Assembly (NCBI GenBank): GCA_021787435.1
Contig: JAJYLY010000010.1
Location: 16,931 to 80,930, forward strand
DNA from: Pseudomonadota bacterium
GTDB lineage: Bacteria > Pseudomonadota > Gammaproteobacteria > Burkholderiales > Gallionellaceae
DNA length: 64,000 nt
Direction: 5' to 3'
Positions 10,028 to 19,690 of the stretch are shown here, piece by piece (the stretch's first letter is position 1; the number at the start of each line of letters is the position of its first letter). The notes beneath the pieces were generated by a model, which was not told where the DNA came from, did not search any database, and saw nothing but the letters and a program-made list of their open reading frames with translations. The translations under genes were made by a program, and so were the position numbers.

Positions 10028-11515
10028 ATGGAATTTAGCATAAAACAAAGCAGTCCGGAAAATCAGCGCAGCGCCTGCGTGGTTCTCGGCGTTTTTGAAG
10101 GCGGCCAGCTGGCACCTTCCGCACACAGTTTTGACGAAGCTGCCAATCATCAGTTGAGCGACCTGATTGCGCGCGGCGACATGACAGGAAAATCCGGCAG
10201 CACGCTGATGATACACGCCCTTTCAGGCGTTGCAGCAGAGCGAGCTCTGCTGGTGGGCCTTGGCAAGCAGAGCGAATTCAACGCCAAGCAATTCATCGAC
10301 ATGCTGCGGTCAACCTTTGCCGTGCTCAACAAGACCATCTGCAAAGATGCCGCGCTTTATCTTACCGACCTACCCGTCAAGGATAAGGATGAAGCCTGGA
10401 AGATCAACCAGATCGTGCTGGCAGCCTTCGAATCCGTCTATAGAAGCGACAGCTTAAAGAGCAAGCCCGCCGACAAACCGACCCTGCGCAAGATACTCCT
10501 GGGCTGCTCAAAAAAACCCGGCACTACGGCACAGGATACACTGCATCAGGCAAGCTCAGTCGCTCACGGCATGAACCTTGCCAAGGATCTGGGCAATCTG
10601 CCGGGTAACATCTGCACCCCGACCTATCTTGCCGACCAAGCCAGAAAGCTCGCGAGCGCGCACAAACTGAAAGCCACCATACTCGAAGAAAAGGACATGG
10701 AGAAGCTGGGCATGTTTTCACTTCTGTCCGTCACCCGCGGTAGCCGCCAGCCTGCAAAGCTGATCACGCTGGAATACCGCGGGGCCGACAAGAAGCAGAA
10801 ACCCGTGGTGCTGGTCGGCAAGGGATTGACCTTTGATTCGGGCGGCATTTCGCTAAAACCCGGCGCCGAGATGGACGAAATGAAATATGACATGTGCGGT
10901 GCGGCAAGCGTGCTGGGAACGATGCTCGCCGTTGCCAAAATGGGCCTGAAACTCAATGTGGTTGGCGTAATCCCGAGCAGCGAGAACATGCCTGATGGAG
11001 CTGCCAGCAAACCGGGCGACATCGTGAAAAGCATGAAGGGTCTTTCCATCGAGATACTCAACACCGATGCCGAAGGCAGGCTGATCCTGTGCGATGCGCT
11101 GACTTATGCAGCGCGCTTCGAGCCCGACACCGTGATCGACATTGCGACGCTCACCGGCGCCTGCGTGATCGCGCTGGGCGGCGTTGCAAGCGGCCTTTTC
11201 AGCAACCAGGACGAACTTGCACGCGAACTGCTCGATGCGGGCCAGTACTCGAACGACAAGGCATGGCAGCTGCCGCTGTGGGATGAATACCAGCAGCAGT
11301 TGGACAGCAATTTTGCCGACATGCAGAACATCGGCGGACGCGCTGCAGGCAGTGTAACCGCGGCCTGCTTCCTGTCGCGCTTCACCAAGGATTACCGCTG
11401 GGCGCACCTGGACATTGCAGGCACCGCATGGAAGTCTGGCAAGGAAAAGGGGGCCACCGGCCGACCCGTACCTCTGCTCACCCAGTATCTGATTTGGCGC
11501 GCCAACGCAAAATGA
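10028..11515 (+). CDS. pepA: Leucyl aminopeptidase PepA
   Basis: This 495-residue M17 cytosolic aminopeptidase removes N-terminal residues from peptides and, in Escherichia coli, also binds DNA at cer-type sites. The metal and active-site signatures GLTFDSGGISLKPG and NTDAEGRLILCDAL are complete, as is the domain-linking segment NLPGNICTPTYLA. A good ribosome site (GGGAGC) precedes the ATG. The TGA stop overlaps the holC start by four bases. The pepA-holC-valS order is common in proteobacteria and supports the call. Confidence 0.97.
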   Translation: MEFSIKQSSPENQRSACVVLGVFEGGQLAPSAHSFDEAANHQLSDLIARGDMTGKSGSTLMIHALSGVAAERALLVGLGKQSEFNAKQFIDMLRSTFAVLNKTICKDAALYLTDLPVKDKDEAWKINQIVLAAFESVYRSDSLKSKPADKPTLRKILLGCSKKPGTTAQDTLHQASSVAHGMNLAKDLGNLPGNICTPTYLADQARKLASAHKLKATILEEKDMEKLGMFSLLSVTRGSRQPAKLITLEYRGADKKQKPVVLVGKGLTFDSGGISLKPGAEMDEMKYDMCGAASVLGTMLAVAKMGLKLNVVGVIPSSENMPDGAASKPGDIVKSMKGLSIEILNTDAEGRLILCDALTYAARFEPDTVIDIATLTGACVIALGGVASGLFSNQDELARELLDAGQYSNDKAWQLPLWDEYQQQLDSNFADMQNIGGRAAGSVTAACFLSRFTKDYRWAHLDIAGTAWKSGKEKGATGRPVPLLTQYLIWRANAK

Positions 11516-11943
11516 CCAAGGTCGATTTTTATACAGGTTCCGCCGACAAGCTGCGCACCGCCTGCCAGCTTTGCCTCAAGGCGATGCAGCACGGCCTGCA
11601 TACAGTCATCAGCCTGCCCGATCAGGCAAGTTGCGACGCGCTGGACAAGCTGCTCTGGCAATATCCTGACACGGCTTTCATTCCGCATGCCCGTTGCAAT
11701 GATGCACAGGCAGATCAGGTGCCCGTAGTTCTGAACTGCAATGATGAGGCCTTCCCGCATTACGACATGCTGATCAGCCTGCGCGACGAATGCATGCCGT
11801 TTTTCAGCCGCTTCGAGCGCGTCGCCGAAATCGTGGGCACAGATGAAAAAGACAGCATGCTTGGTCGTGAACGTTTCAAGTTCTATCGGGATCGCGGCTA
11901 CGAGTTGCGCCATTTCGACCTCAACCGGACGAATCTGCCATGA
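11512..11943 (+). CDS. holC: DNA polymerase III chi subunit
   Basis: The 143-residue product matches HolC, which joins psi (HolD) in the clamp-loader complex and links it to single-strand-binding protein. The start MTKVDFYTG and the segments ACQLCLKAM, PHARCNDAQADQVPVVL and RGYELRHFDLN are recognisable. The start overlaps the pepA stop as ATGA, indicating translational coupling. The next small gene overlaps its end in the same way. HolC proteins diverge quickly, so operon position also supports the call. Confidence 0.93.
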   Translation: MTKVDFYTGSADKLRTACQLCLKAMQHGLHTVISLPDQASCDALDKLLWQYPDTAFIPHARCNDAQADQVPVVLNCNDEAFPHYDMLISLRDECMPFFSRFERVAEIVGTDEKDSMLGRERFKFYRDRGYELRHFDLNRTNLP

Positions 11944-12269
11944 CCGATGACGAACTGCCGCTGCTGACAGAAGTCTCCAATGATCCGACCGAACTGCCTG
12001 TGCTCACCTCGGTCGTCGCAGCCCCAGCCTTACCGCCTGTCGACCTATCCGCCACCGGCGCGTACATGCGCCCGCTCAGTCCTGCCGAGGTGGATCAGCT
12101 TCTGCACCAACTGGAATCGCACCTCGAGACCGTCTTTGCCGAAAAACTCAACAACCAGCTCGCACAACTACAGAAGCTCGCAGTCGAGCTTGCGATCAGC
12201 GAATTCAAGGCCGAGCTTCCGAAGCTGATCATCGATGCGCTGAAAGACTCAGATCCAAAGCTCGCCTAA
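11940..12269 (+). CDS. Small acidic protein downstream of holC, unknown
   Basis: I do not recognise a function. The 109-residue product begins with a proline-rich, acidic segment (about residues 1-40, including DELPLLTEV and ELPVLTSV). It continues into a helical stretch with heptad-like hydrophobic spacing (about residues 48-105), which suggests a coiled-coil or multimer-forming tail. No signal peptide or membrane span is visible. Its ATG overlaps the holC stop, so it is translated with pepA and holC. A similar small gene occurs between holC and valS in other betaproteobacteria, and the LTEV start recalls DUF2486 from Burkholderia, but I cannot confirm that. Its stop overlaps the convergent ABM-domain gene by four bases. 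Confidence 0.75.
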   Translation: MTDDELPLLTEVSNDPTELPVLTSVVAAPALPPVDLSATGAYMRPLSPAEVDQLLHQLESHLETVFAEKLNNQLAQLQKLAVELAISEFKAELPKLIIDALKDSDPKLA

Positions 12270-12568
12270 ATAACAGCCTCGAAAAGCTCGAGGTTAGGCG
12301 GGCCCAGATATACATTTTTTGTCTGGCCGGCCTGTGCATGTGCCAGCCTGAACGCCTCTGAACGGGTCCAGTTTTCGAATGCCTGTCTTGAATCCCACAC
12401 GGAATGCGAAGCAAACAGCGTGTGCTCATCATTTGCGTCACCCTGCAGCAGGTTGAAACTCCTGAACCCGGGCACGCCTTCGAGATGGCTCTCGCGTTTT
12501 TTCCAGATACCGATGAATTCGTTCTCCATGCCGGGTGCGATCCTGAAACGGTTCATTGCGATAAACAT
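12266..12568 (-). CDS. ABM-domain (HmoB-like) monooxygenase
   Basis: The 100-residue product is a single ferredoxin-like ABM domain: FIAMNRFRIAPGMENEFIG, then VPGFRSFNLLQG, then SHSVWDSRQAFENWTRSEAFRLAH. This pattern is typical of the antibiotic biosynthesis monooxygenase family and is closest to HmoB/IsdG-type heme-degrading enzymes, which work as dimers. Heme degradation is an inference, because the family also contains quinol monooxygenases and proteins of unknown role. The ATG at 12568 follows a strong ribosome site (AAAGGAG), so I preferred it to a start 16 codons upstream. No heme or siderophore genes adjoin it. Confidence 0.82.
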   Translation of the reverse strand: MFIAMNRFRIAPGMENEFIGIWKKRESHLEGVPGFRSFNLLQGDANDEHTLFASHSVWDSRQAFENWTRSEAFRLAHAQAGQTKNVYLGPPNLELFEAVI

Positions 12569-12640
12569 GATGCTCCTTTGAAAATCAGTTTGGATTTCGG
12601 AAATGACTGTCTGCAATTTTTCTATGCCAGTTTGTCATGG

Positions 12641-13063
12641 CTATGCCCATTTTTTTACGTCAGCCTTCTTCGCGGTTTTCTGCAAACCCTCATGCAAAGC
12701 GACCAGCGGCATGCCCAGCCTTAAAGCCAGCTCAAGATATGAGGCATCATAAGAAGACAGCTTGCAGCAGCGCCGAGCAAGTTGCAGTGTATACGATAAT
12801 GCGTGCGCGAAAATAGCTGTATCCACTTCGGCATCCACACCTCCCAGAATCTCAAAAAACGCATTGCTGCGCGCCTCCGTCACCAATCCTTTTGCCTCAG
12901 CCCTGGCGATCATATTTGACACTTCCCGTCCCCAGGTTGCAGGTACATGGGCGCTATCCATTTTCATCGCATCGAGAATTTTTTCGGCATAAACAAGGTC
13001 ATGAGGTTTACCATCCCAAAAAAACCAGCACATGGTCACCGAATTATCCAGTACGAAACTCAC
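12641..13063 (-). CDS. PIN-domain protein, VapC-like, lacking the last acidic residue
   Basis: This 140-residue PIN-domain protein would be an RNase toxin if active. Conserved acidic residues are visible at Asp6 (FVLDNSV), Glu47 (WGREVSN) and Asp106 (SSYDASYLELALR). The fourth, normally in an LATLD-type motif, is His124 here (LVALHEGL), so metal binding may be impaired. The start is GTG at 13063, overlapping the antitoxin-remnant stop as GTGA, which is the usual coupling of such pairs. The cognate antitoxin is wrecked. The open frame suggests a harmless or recently inactivated toxin. Confidence 0.8.
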   Translation of the reverse strand: MSFVLDNSVTMCWFFWDGKPHDLVYAEKILDAMKMDSAHVPATWGREVSNMIARAEAKGLVTEARSNAFFEILGGVDAEVDTAIFAHALSYTLQLARRCCKLSSYDASYLELALRLGMPLVALHEGLQKTAKKADVKKWA

Positions 13064-13199
13064 GCGCGCCCCTCTTCGATGAGTTCCTGGATATTTGCGC
13101 CGCGCACAGGATCTGCCAGCATGAATGCCTTTAGCATTTCTGCTGCGGCAGTCCTATCTTTCACTTTTTCGCCTCATACGAACCGATTTCAGTTTTCAT
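13060..13199 (-). pseudogene. Gutted YefM/Phd-type antitoxin
   Basis: An antitoxin start follows a good ribosome site (AGGAG): ATG at 13199 reads MKTEIGSYEAKK and then meets TGA. In the next frame the tail continues as VKDRTAAAEMLKAFMLADPVRGANIQELIEEGRA and stops at 13060-13062, overlapping the toxin GTG. The head matches the MKTVGSYEAKT-type start of Phd/YefM antitoxins and the tail matches their toxin-binding end. The middle of about 40-50 residues is missing. An internal deletion with a frameshift explains this best. Confidence 0.78.
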
Positions 13200-13337
13200 G
13201 ACTCGCTCCTGCAATTCCATTTAAGACCAGCATATAGACCGGTATTTATTAAATCAATATCACTGGCCCCTCGCATTCGCGATCGTGAGCATTGCCTATC
13301 CCGCCAGACCGGTGCAAGGCTAATCAAAACTTGCATC

Positions 13338-13364
13338 TTGCAATGGGCAACTGCCCTGTATAAT
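13338..13364 (+). promoter_or_regulatory. Putative valS promoter
   Basis: A perfect -10 hexamer TATAAT at 13359-13364 has TTGCAA at 13338-13343 as a possible -35 with a 15-base spacer; TTGCAT at 13331 would give 22. The -10 is 32 bases before the valS ATG. The rest of the gap from 13200 shows no T-box or other leader that I can recognise. Confidence 0.45.
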
Positions 13365-13396
13365 CACAATTTTGAAAATTTGCCGCCAAAATTGCA

Positions 13397-16201
13397 ATGG
13401 AACTGAACAAAAGTTTTGACCCAAAAGACATCGAAGCCCGCTGGTATCCAAAATGGGAGGCATCCGGCTATTTCAAGGCAGGCATGGATCCGACAAAATC
13501 CGCATCATTCTGCATACAGCTGCCGCCGCCCAACGTCACCGGTACGCTGCACATGGGCCACGGCTTCAACCAAACGCTGATGGATGCGCTGACCCGCTAC
13601 CATAGAATGAAGGGCGACAACACGCTGTGGCAACCCGGCACAGATCACGCCGGAATCGCCACACAGATCGTCGTCGAGCGCCAGCTTGATGCGCAGGGAG
13701 TCAGCCGTCACGACCTGGGCCGCGATAAATTCATTGAAAAAGTCTGGGAATGGAAGGAATATTCCGGCAATACGATAACCCGCCAGATGCGCCGCTTGGG
13801 CACCTCTCCCGACTGGTCGCGCGAACGCTTCACGATGGATGAAGGGTTGTCCCGTGCCGTCACTGAAACCTTCGTGCGGCTCTATAACGAAGGCCTGATC
13901 TATCGCGGCAAGCGTCTTGTAAACTGGGATCCGAAGCTGCATACCGCGGTATCCGACCTTGAAGTTGTGCAGGAAGAAGAAGACGGCTTCATGTATCACA
14001 TCCATTATCCGCTGAGCAAACCTGATGCTATGCATGGCCTGACGCATCTCACGGTTGCCACCACGCGTCCAGAGACCCTGCTGGGCGACGTCGCGGTAAT
14101 GGTGCATCCTGAAGATGAGCGCTACAAACACCTGATCGGCTTGGAAGTCGCGCTGCCGCTTTGCGCGCGCACCATCCCTATCATCGGTGACGAATATGTG
14201 GATCGCGAATTCGGCACAGGCGTGGTCAAGGTCACCCCTGCGCACGACTTCAACGATTATGCTGTGGGCCAAAGGCATGCACTTGAGATGATCTCCGTCC
14301 TCACGCTGGATGGAAAGATCAACGATCAGACGCCTGAAAAATATCGCGGTTTGGATCGCTTCGAGGCGCGGAAACAAATCGTGGAGGATCTGAAAAAATA
14401 TGGCCTGTTCGAGAAGGCCGAGAAGCACAAACTGAAAGTGCCCAGGGGAGACCGTACCGGCGTCGTCATTGAGCCCATGCTCACCGACCAATGGTTCGTC
14501 GCGATGAGCAAGAAGGGTGACGCAGGAAAAAGCATCACCGAACAGGCTTTGGCGTGCGTCTCTTCCGGCGAAATCAGGTTTCATCCGGAAAACTGGGTCA
14601 ACACCTACAACCAGTGGCTCAACAACATCCAGGACTGGTGCATCTCGCGCCAGCTCTGGTGGGGGCATCAGATACCGGCTTGGTACGGGGAAGATGGCAA
14701 AGTGTATGTCGCCCGCGATGAAACTGAAGCTAAACAACTCGCAGCACAGGCAGGGTACACTGGTATTCTCAAACGCGACAACGACGTGCTCGACACTTGG
14801 TTCTCCTCCGCGCTGTGGCCTTTCTCGACCCTCGACTGGGAGATGGGCAAACCGTTCGATGAGCAGAACGAATTCGTGAAGCAATACCTGCCTTCAACTG
14901 TGCTGGTCACGGGATTCGACATCATCTTCTTCTGGGTCGCGCGGATGGTGATGATGACCCGCCACATCACAGGAAAGATTCCGTTCAGGGACGTGTATGT
15001 GCATGGGTTGATCCGCGATGCGAAAGGCCAGAAGATGTCGAAATCCAAAGGCAACGTGCTCGACCCAATTGACCTGATCGACGGCATCGCGCTCGATGAT
15101 CTGGTCAAAAAGCGTACCACCGGTTTGATGAATCCCAAGCAGGCGGAAAGCATCACAAAGGAAACGCGCAAGGAATTCCCATCTGGTATCCCCGCCTTCG
15201 GCACTGATGCGCTGCGCTTCACCTTCGCGTCTCTTGCCTCCCCCGGCCGCGACATAAAATTCGACATGCAGCGCTGCGAAGGATATCGAAACTTCTGCAA
15301 CAAGCTGTGGAACGCCACGCGCTTCGTGCTGATGAACTGCGAAGGCAAGGATGTCGGTCTCGATGAAAGCTTGCCGCTGGAATATTCCACTGCCGACAAG
15401 TGGATGATCAGCGAACTGCAAAATGCGGAAGCCGAGATGGCAACACACTTTGCCGATTACCGTTTCGATATGGCCGCGCGCGCCGTGTACGAGCTTGTGT
15501 GGAACAGCTATTGCGACTGGTATGTGGAGCTGGCGAAAGTGCAGCTCCAGGGAACCGAAGCTGAACAGCGTGCAACGCGCAGAACGCTGGTGCGCGTGTT
15601 GGAAACCATGCTGCGCCTGGCACACCCAATCATCCCTTTCATCACCGAGGAGCTCTGGCAGTCGGTAGCACCACTCGCAGGCAAAAAAGGCGAAAGCATC
15701 ATGCTTGAGGCCTACCCTCAAGTTGATGCATCGAAAATAGACAAAGAAGCCATCGAACAAATTTCACTGTTGCAGGAAATGATCAACGCCTGCCGCAGGC
15801 TGCGCAGCGAGATGAATCTTTCGCCCGCCGCGCGCGTGCCGCTCGTTGCAACAGGGGACGCAGCAATGCTCAAAGTCCTCTCCCCCTACATTAGCGCCCT
15901 AGCAAAACTTTCCGAAGTAAAGATCGTGGATGATCTGCCTTCCGACGAGGCGGCAATTGCAATCGTAGGTAATTACAGACTGATGCTGAAAGTGGAGATC
16001 GATGTCGCTGCCGAGCGCGAGAGACTAGACAAGGAAATCGTGCGACTGGCAAACGAAATTGCAAAAACGGAAGCCAAGCTTGGCAATGAAAGCTTTGTTT
16101 CAAGAGCGCCTGCCGCGGTGGTCGAGCAGGAGAAGAAACGCATGAGCGATTTTTCTGCAACTCTCGGTCAGTTGCAGTCGCAGCGCGCCAGATTGAATTG
16201 A
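13397..16201 (+). CDS. valS: Valyl-tRNA synthetase
   Basis: This 934-residue class I aminoacyl-tRNA synthetase charges tRNA-Val and edits mischarged threonine. The HIGH-type motif is HMGH at residues 52-55 in [15 protein letters not shown], and the KMSKS motif is intact near residue 546. The editing (CP1) domain lies between them and contains [13 protein letters not shown]. The C-terminal 60-70 residues form the ValS coiled coil that contacts the tRNA ([20 protein letters not shown]). Length is normal. Co-location with pepA-holC is typical, although here the ABM gene and the broken toxin-antitoxin pair separate them. Confidence 0.98.
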   Translation: MELNKSFDPKDIEARWYPKWEASGYFKAGMDPTKSASFCIQLPPPNVTGTLHMGHGFNQTLMDALTRYHRMKGDNTLWQPGTDHAGIATQIVVERQLDAQGVSRHDLGRDKFIEKVWEWKEYSGNTITRQMRRLGTSPDWSRERFTMDEGLSRAVTETFVRLYNEGLIYRGKRLVNWDPKLHTAVSDLEVVQEEEDGFMYHIHYPLSKPDAMHGLTHLTVATTRPETLLGDVAVMVHPEDERYKHLIGLEVALPLCARTIPIIGDEYVDREFGTGVVKVTPAHDFNDYAVGQRHALEMISVLTLDGKINDQTPEKYRGLDRFEARKQIVEDLKKYGLFEKAEKHKLKVPRGDRTGVVIEPMLTDQWFVAMSKKGDAGKSITEQALACVSSGEIRFHPENWVNTYNQWLNNIQDWCISRQLWWGHQIPAWYGEDGKVYVARDETEAKQLAAQAGYTGILKRDNDVLDTWFSSALWPFSTLDWEMGKPFDEQNEFVKQYLPSTVLVTGFDIIFFWVARMVMMTRHITGKIPFRDVYVHGLIRDAKGQKMSKSKGNVLDPIDLIDGIALDDLVKKRTTGLMNPKQAESITKETRKEFPSGIPAFGTDALRFTFASLASPGRDIKFDMQRCEGYRNFCNKLWNATRFVLMNCEGKDVGLDESLPLEYSTADKWMISELQNAEAEMATHFADYRFDMAARAVYELVWNSYCDWYVELAKVQLQGTEAEQRATRRTLVRVLETMLRLAHPIIPFITEELWQSVAPLAGKKGESIMLEAYPQVDASKIDKEAIEQISLLQEMINACRRLRSEMNLSPAARVPLVATGDAAMLKVLSPYISALAKLSEVKIVDDLPSDEAAIAIVGNYRLMLKVEIDVAAERERLDKEIVRLANEIAKTEAKLGNESFVSRAPAAVVEQEKKRMSDFSATLGQLQSQRARLN

Positions 16202-16240
16202 AACTGTCCTCAAAGGCGGGATAAATCGCAGGAGCGCATG

Positions 16241-16447
16241 CTAATAATGGGGCGGCCTCTCGCTCGCGGGCTTGTTTTCATGCAGAGAATCAGCCAGAGA
16301 CTGCATGTGTCTTGCAAGCGATGCGCAGGTCGCCTCTAGCTGGTCGAGCTTCTGTTGCTGCTGATAGACAACCTTGTTCAGCTCCTCTATCAGATCTTCC
16401 TGAAAGGCGATTTTTGTCTCGATGTTTACCAAGCGTTCTTCAATCAT
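16241..16447 (-). CDS. slyX: SlyX family protein
   Basis: The 68-residue product is almost entirely one coiled coil (MIEERLVNIETKIAFQEDLI, then heptads to about residue 54) and ends in the PPHY motif typical of SlyX. The family is widespread in proteobacteria but its biochemical role is unknown. It lies 15 bases downstream of apeB on the same strand and is probably co-transcribed with it. The stop is 39 bases from the valS stop, with no clear terminator between these convergent genes. Confidence 0.88.
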   Translation of the reverse strand: MIEERLVNIETKIAFQEDLIEELNKVVYQQQQKLDQLEATCASLARHMQSLADSLHENKPASERPPHY

Positions 16448-16462
16448 GACGCGCCTCGGGCT

Positions 16463-17776
16463 TCAACTGCCGAAAGCCGCAGTCAGGGCCGAAATCATAC
16501 TTGCATGATCTTGTACGCCTGCGCTTTCGCGCGCGCTATGCATCGCCCACATGGGAGAGCCGACATCCACGCTTGAGATGCCAAGCTGTGCGGCCACCAT
16601 TGGGCCTATCGTGCTGCCGCAACTCAAGTCGCCTCGATGCGCGTACTGCTGGCACGGCACACCTGCGATCCTGCAGAACTCCATGAAGCGCGCCGCGGTC
16701 TCGGCATTAGTAGTGTAACGCTGGTTTACATTGGTCTTGATAACCGGCCCGCCGTTCACCACCACCTTGTGACTGGGTTCATAGGCAGCCGGAAAATTCG
16801 GGTTATAGGCATGCGCCATGTCTGCGCTAATGAAAAAACTCTGCGTCATCGCTCGCCTCCTGTCCTCTTCATCGAGCTCGGCATGAAAGCCAATGCGCGA
16901 CAGCATGTCGGAGATGAAGCTGCCGCCTGCGCCAATGGCGCTCTGACTGCCAACCTCCTCGTGATCGAAGAAGGCAGCAACACACGTGGCAGCAGGCTGC
17001 TTTACCGCGATCAACGCCGTGAGTGCAGCATGCATGGAGGCAAGATTGTCCAACTGACTGTCCGCGATGAATTCTTCGCCAACTCCCCACAGGCAGCCTT
17101 TCTGCACGTCATAGACAGCAAGCTCGAAACTTAAGAGGTCGGCGACTTCCACATGGGCTGCGTCGGTTAGCAGCTTGCGCAAGCAAGCTTCTGCATCGTC
17201 TTTTTCGCCCAGAATCCCCAGGGTGAGTGGAAGTTCTGTCTGCTTGTTGAATTTCAGCCCCTGTTCATTCACATCCCGGTTCATGTGTATCGCGAGGTTG
17301 GGAAGTCTGAGCAGTGGTCGCTCAAAACGCAAAAGCTGCGTCTCCTGGCTTTTACCCGAACGCAGCACGACGCGGCCTGCCAGACTCAAATCCCGGTCTG
17401 TGAACGTGGCCAGTATCGGCCCGCCATAAACGTCAACGCCAAGGCGCGTGAGACCATCGCCTGCCATGGCCGCTTTAGGCTTCAGCCTCAGTCCTGGGGA
17501 ATCGGTATGCGCACCGACGATGCGAAAACCTGCTTCTGCCAACGGCTGACTGCCTAGCACGAATGCAATCATAGATGCACCCCCGCGCACTACATAGTAA
17601 CGCCCTCCCGCCGAAAGCTTCCACCGCCCCCCCTCTTCAAGCCGGGTGTAACCCTGCGCCAAGAGGCGCACTTCTGCGCTCGCCACGGCGTGCCATGGAC
17701 TGGGGCTGGCATCGATGAAGTCGATGAGCTCGAGTGCTGAGGCTTTTTCCTGAATGTTAGGATGCATGTCGTTCAC
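16463..17776 (-). CDS. apeB: M18 family aminopeptidase
   Basis: The 437-residue product is an M18 metallo-aminopeptidase of the DAP/ApeB type, a large cytoplasmic oligomer that prefers acidic N-terminal residues. Zinc-ligand and catalytic motifs are visible: AHTDSPGLRLKPK near residue 90, FDHEEVGSQSAIGAGG near residue 270, and ISADMAHAYNPNFP near residue 320. A late histidine lies in SVDVGSPMWAMHSARES. A second in-frame ATG three codons in (MHPNIQEK) is equally possible. slyX follows closely and a rhodanese gene precedes it by 13 bases, so the three may form one transcript. Confidence 0.93.
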   Translation of the reverse strand: MNDMHPNIQEKASALELIDFIDASPSPWHAVASAEVRLLAQGYTRLEEGGRWKLSAGGRYYVVRGGASMIAFVLGSQPLAEAGFRIVGAHTDSPGLRLKPKAAMAGDGLTRLGVDVYGGPILATFTDRDLSLAGRVVLRSGKSQETQLLRFERPLLRLPNLAIHMNRDVNEQGLKFNKQTELPLTLGILGEKDDAEACLRKLLTDAAHVEVADLLSFELAVYDVQKGCLWGVGEEFIADSQLDNLASMHAALTALIAVKQPAATCVAAFFDHEEVGSQSAIGAGGSFISDMLSRIGFHAELDEEDRRRAMTQSFFISADMAHAYNPNFPAAYEPSHKVVVNGGPVIKTNVNQRYTTNAETAARFMEFCRIAGVPCQQYAHRGDLSCGSTIGPMVAAQLGISSVDVGSPMWAMHSARESAGVQDHASMISALTAAFGS

Positions 17777-17789
17777 TCATCTAAAACCG

Positions 17790-18104
17790 TCAAGCAATCG
17801 GTAGGTCCGCATGCGCCCATGCAGTGATACCGCCCTGCAGATTGTACACATCTGAAAATTCATTGGCTGCGGCAAACGCGGCAGCCTGTGCAGAGCGCCC
17901 GCCCATCTGGCAGTAAAAAACCGTCTTCGCGGACTTGTCTAGCTCATGCATCCTCAAGGGCAGAAGATGTAGCGGCAAAGGTTCGCCCTGCGGTATCTTT
18001 CCCCGTGCGATTTCCGCATCGGTGCGCACATCGATCAGCTTTATATTTTCCTGTTGCAACAGTTTCATCAGCTCAGCAACGGTGATATTCTTGTAATTGC
18101 CCAC
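17790..18104 (-). CDS. Rhodanese-domain protein
   Basis: A single rhodanese domain of 104 residues: ITVAELMKLL, then IKLIDVRTDAEIARGKIPQ, and the active-site loop CQMGGRSAQAA with its sulfur-carrying cysteine. It probably transfers or carries sulfane sulfur in the cytoplasm; the acceptor is unknown. I chose GTG at 18104 because AGGAAAACGAA precedes it and the domain begins at once. An open frame extends 35 codons upstream but reads as an unrelated low-quality leader. The divergent BepA-like gene begins 125 bases away, leaving room for two promoters. Confidence 0.85.
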   Translation of the reverse strand: MGNYKNITVAELMKLLQQENIKLIDVRTDAEIARGKIPQGEPLPLHLLPLRMHELDKSAKTVFYCQMGGRSAQAAAFAAANEFSDVYNLQGGITAWAHADLPIA

Positions 18105-18229
18105 TTCGTTTTCCTGTGTTTTGATGGTAAATTCTGCATATTTGGGGCAGATTCCGCACGTCCTGGCCGCTTTTGAACTTTTCCCGCCATCTTTAATCCA
18201 CCCACCCATAACCGTTTATCATATCGGCC

Positions 18230-19666
18230 ATGAAAATATTGCCGTTCATTATACTGCTGTTCCTTGCACCAACAACGTTCGGCGGTGAATTGCCCGACCT
18301 TGGCGATGTATCCCAGGCATCGCTAAGCCCACTGCAGGAGCGCCAGGTGGGCCAGCAGAGCATGATGCAGATCAAGGCCAGCAAGCAGTTCCTCAACGAC
18401 CCGGAAGTCAACGATTATCTCAACGAGATAGGCGACAAGTTGGTCCAGTATTCAAACGAGCCCTCGCTCGATTTCGAGTTCTTCGCGGTGAATGACTACA
18501 GTGTCAACGCTTTTGCGCTGCCTGGCGGATTTGTCGGCGTCAATGCGGGGCTTTTGCTCGTCACTGAGAACGAATCTGAACTGGCCTCAGTGCTGGGTCA
18601 TGAAATCTCCCACGTCACCCAGCACCACATGGCGCGCATGGTGTCTGCAACCAAAGGCGACACGATGGCTTCCATGGCTGCGATCGCGCTGGCGATACTT
18701 GCCGCGCGCAGCAACCCCGATATTGCGCAGGCCGCAGTAGCCGGAACTGGGGCGCATCTCATGCAAAAGCAGCTCAATTTCACGCGCGAACACGAACAGG
18801 AAGCCGACCGCCTAGGCCTGGATCTGATGGAAAAGGCCGGTTTCGATCCGCACGCGATGCCCGAATTCCTGCAGCTTCTGCAGAAATCGACAAGGCTTAG
18901 CGATGGTAATGCACCCAACTACATGCGCACCCACCCGATCACCAGCGACCGTATTGCGGACATCGAAAATCGCGTAAGCAATCAACCCTACCATCTGCTG
19001 CCTGACAGCATAGACTTCGACCTGGTGCGCACCAAGCTCATAGGCTTACAGAAAACTCCTCGCAATGCCATCAGATACTTCACCGATGCGCTAACCACGC
19101 ACAGGTTCGGCAACCAGCTTGCCCAGCGATACGGCCTGGTCTCTTCGCTCTTGCGCGACAACCAGGTCGATCGCGCAAAGGCTGAGCTTGCTGTCCTGCT
19201 CAAGCAGGCAAAAAGCATACCGGCAGCGCAGAACAACGCGATGTTGACCACGCTGCAAGCGCGCGTGAAACGCGCCGCAAAAGATCCTGATACGCTCGAC
19301 TTCTACCGCACTGCGGTGCAGAACTTCCCTCAGTATCGCGCGCTGATTTATGAATACGTCGATCTGCTGCTAAACAACAATCAGGCAGATGCCGCCATCA
19401 AGCTTTTGACCGATCAGGTAACACTACACCCCATGGACACCACGCTGTACGATCTTGAGGCGCGCGCCTACCACCAGATGCACAACCCGCTGGAACAACA
19501 TCGCGCGCAAGCCTATAGCCTGGCCTGGCAGGGAAATCTCCCCGACGCAATCATGCAACTTGAAATCGCAAAGCGAGAAGGCGGAAGCTTTTACCAGCTC
19601 TCCATCATCGAGTCTGACTTGCGTGAACTTCACGGCATGCAGGACGAGCAGACCAAGAAAAAATAA
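18230..19666 (+). CDS. bepA: BepA-like M48 metalloprotease with TPR domain
   Basis: This 478-residue periplasmic protease has a signal peptide (residues 1-18, cleaved near TFG-GE). An M48 domain with the zinc motif HEISH is at about residue 125, and the third ligand region is NFTREHEQEADRLGLDLM. The C-terminal half is predicted TPR helices. This is the architecture of BepA (YfgC), which helps assemble or degrade the LptD/BamA outer-membrane machinery. Here that role is inferred from domain order. The 3' end faces the unknown gene at 19691 with only 24 bases between. Confidence 0.9.
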   Translation: MKILPFIILLFLAPTTFGGELPDLGDVSQASLSPLQERQVGQQSMMQIKASKQFLNDPEVNDYLNEIGDKLVQYSNEPSLDFEFFAVNDYSVNAFALPGGFVGVNAGLLLVTENESELASVLGHEISHVTQHHMARMVSATKGDTMASMAAIALAILAARSNPDIAQAAVAGTGAHLMQKQLNFTREHEQEADRLGLDLMEKAGFDPHAMPEFLQLLQKSTRLSDGNAPNYMRTHPITSDRIADIENRVSNQPYHLLPDSIDFDLVRTKLIGLQKTPRNAIRYFTDALTTHRFGNQLAQRYGLVSSLLRDNQVDRAKAELAVLLKQAKSIPAAQNNAMLTTLQARVKRAAKDPDTLDFYRTAVQNFPQYRALIYEYVDLLLNNNQADAAIKLLTDQVTLHPMDTTLYDLEARAYHQMHNPLEQHRAQAYSLAWQGNLPDAIMQLEIAKREGGSFYQLSIIESDLRELHGMQDEQTKKK

Positions 19667-19690
19667 GCTTACAGCGCGCATGTAACCGGA

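Noticed and set aside
13200..13396. T-box leader in front of valS
   Set aside because: No T-box sequence or specifier hairpin is visible, and T-boxes are not expected in betaproteobacteria.
13505..14884. A 459-codon open frame on the minus strand opposite valS
   Set aside because: It lies wholly within valS, which has complete motifs on the plus strand, and the antisense protein has no recognisable domain.
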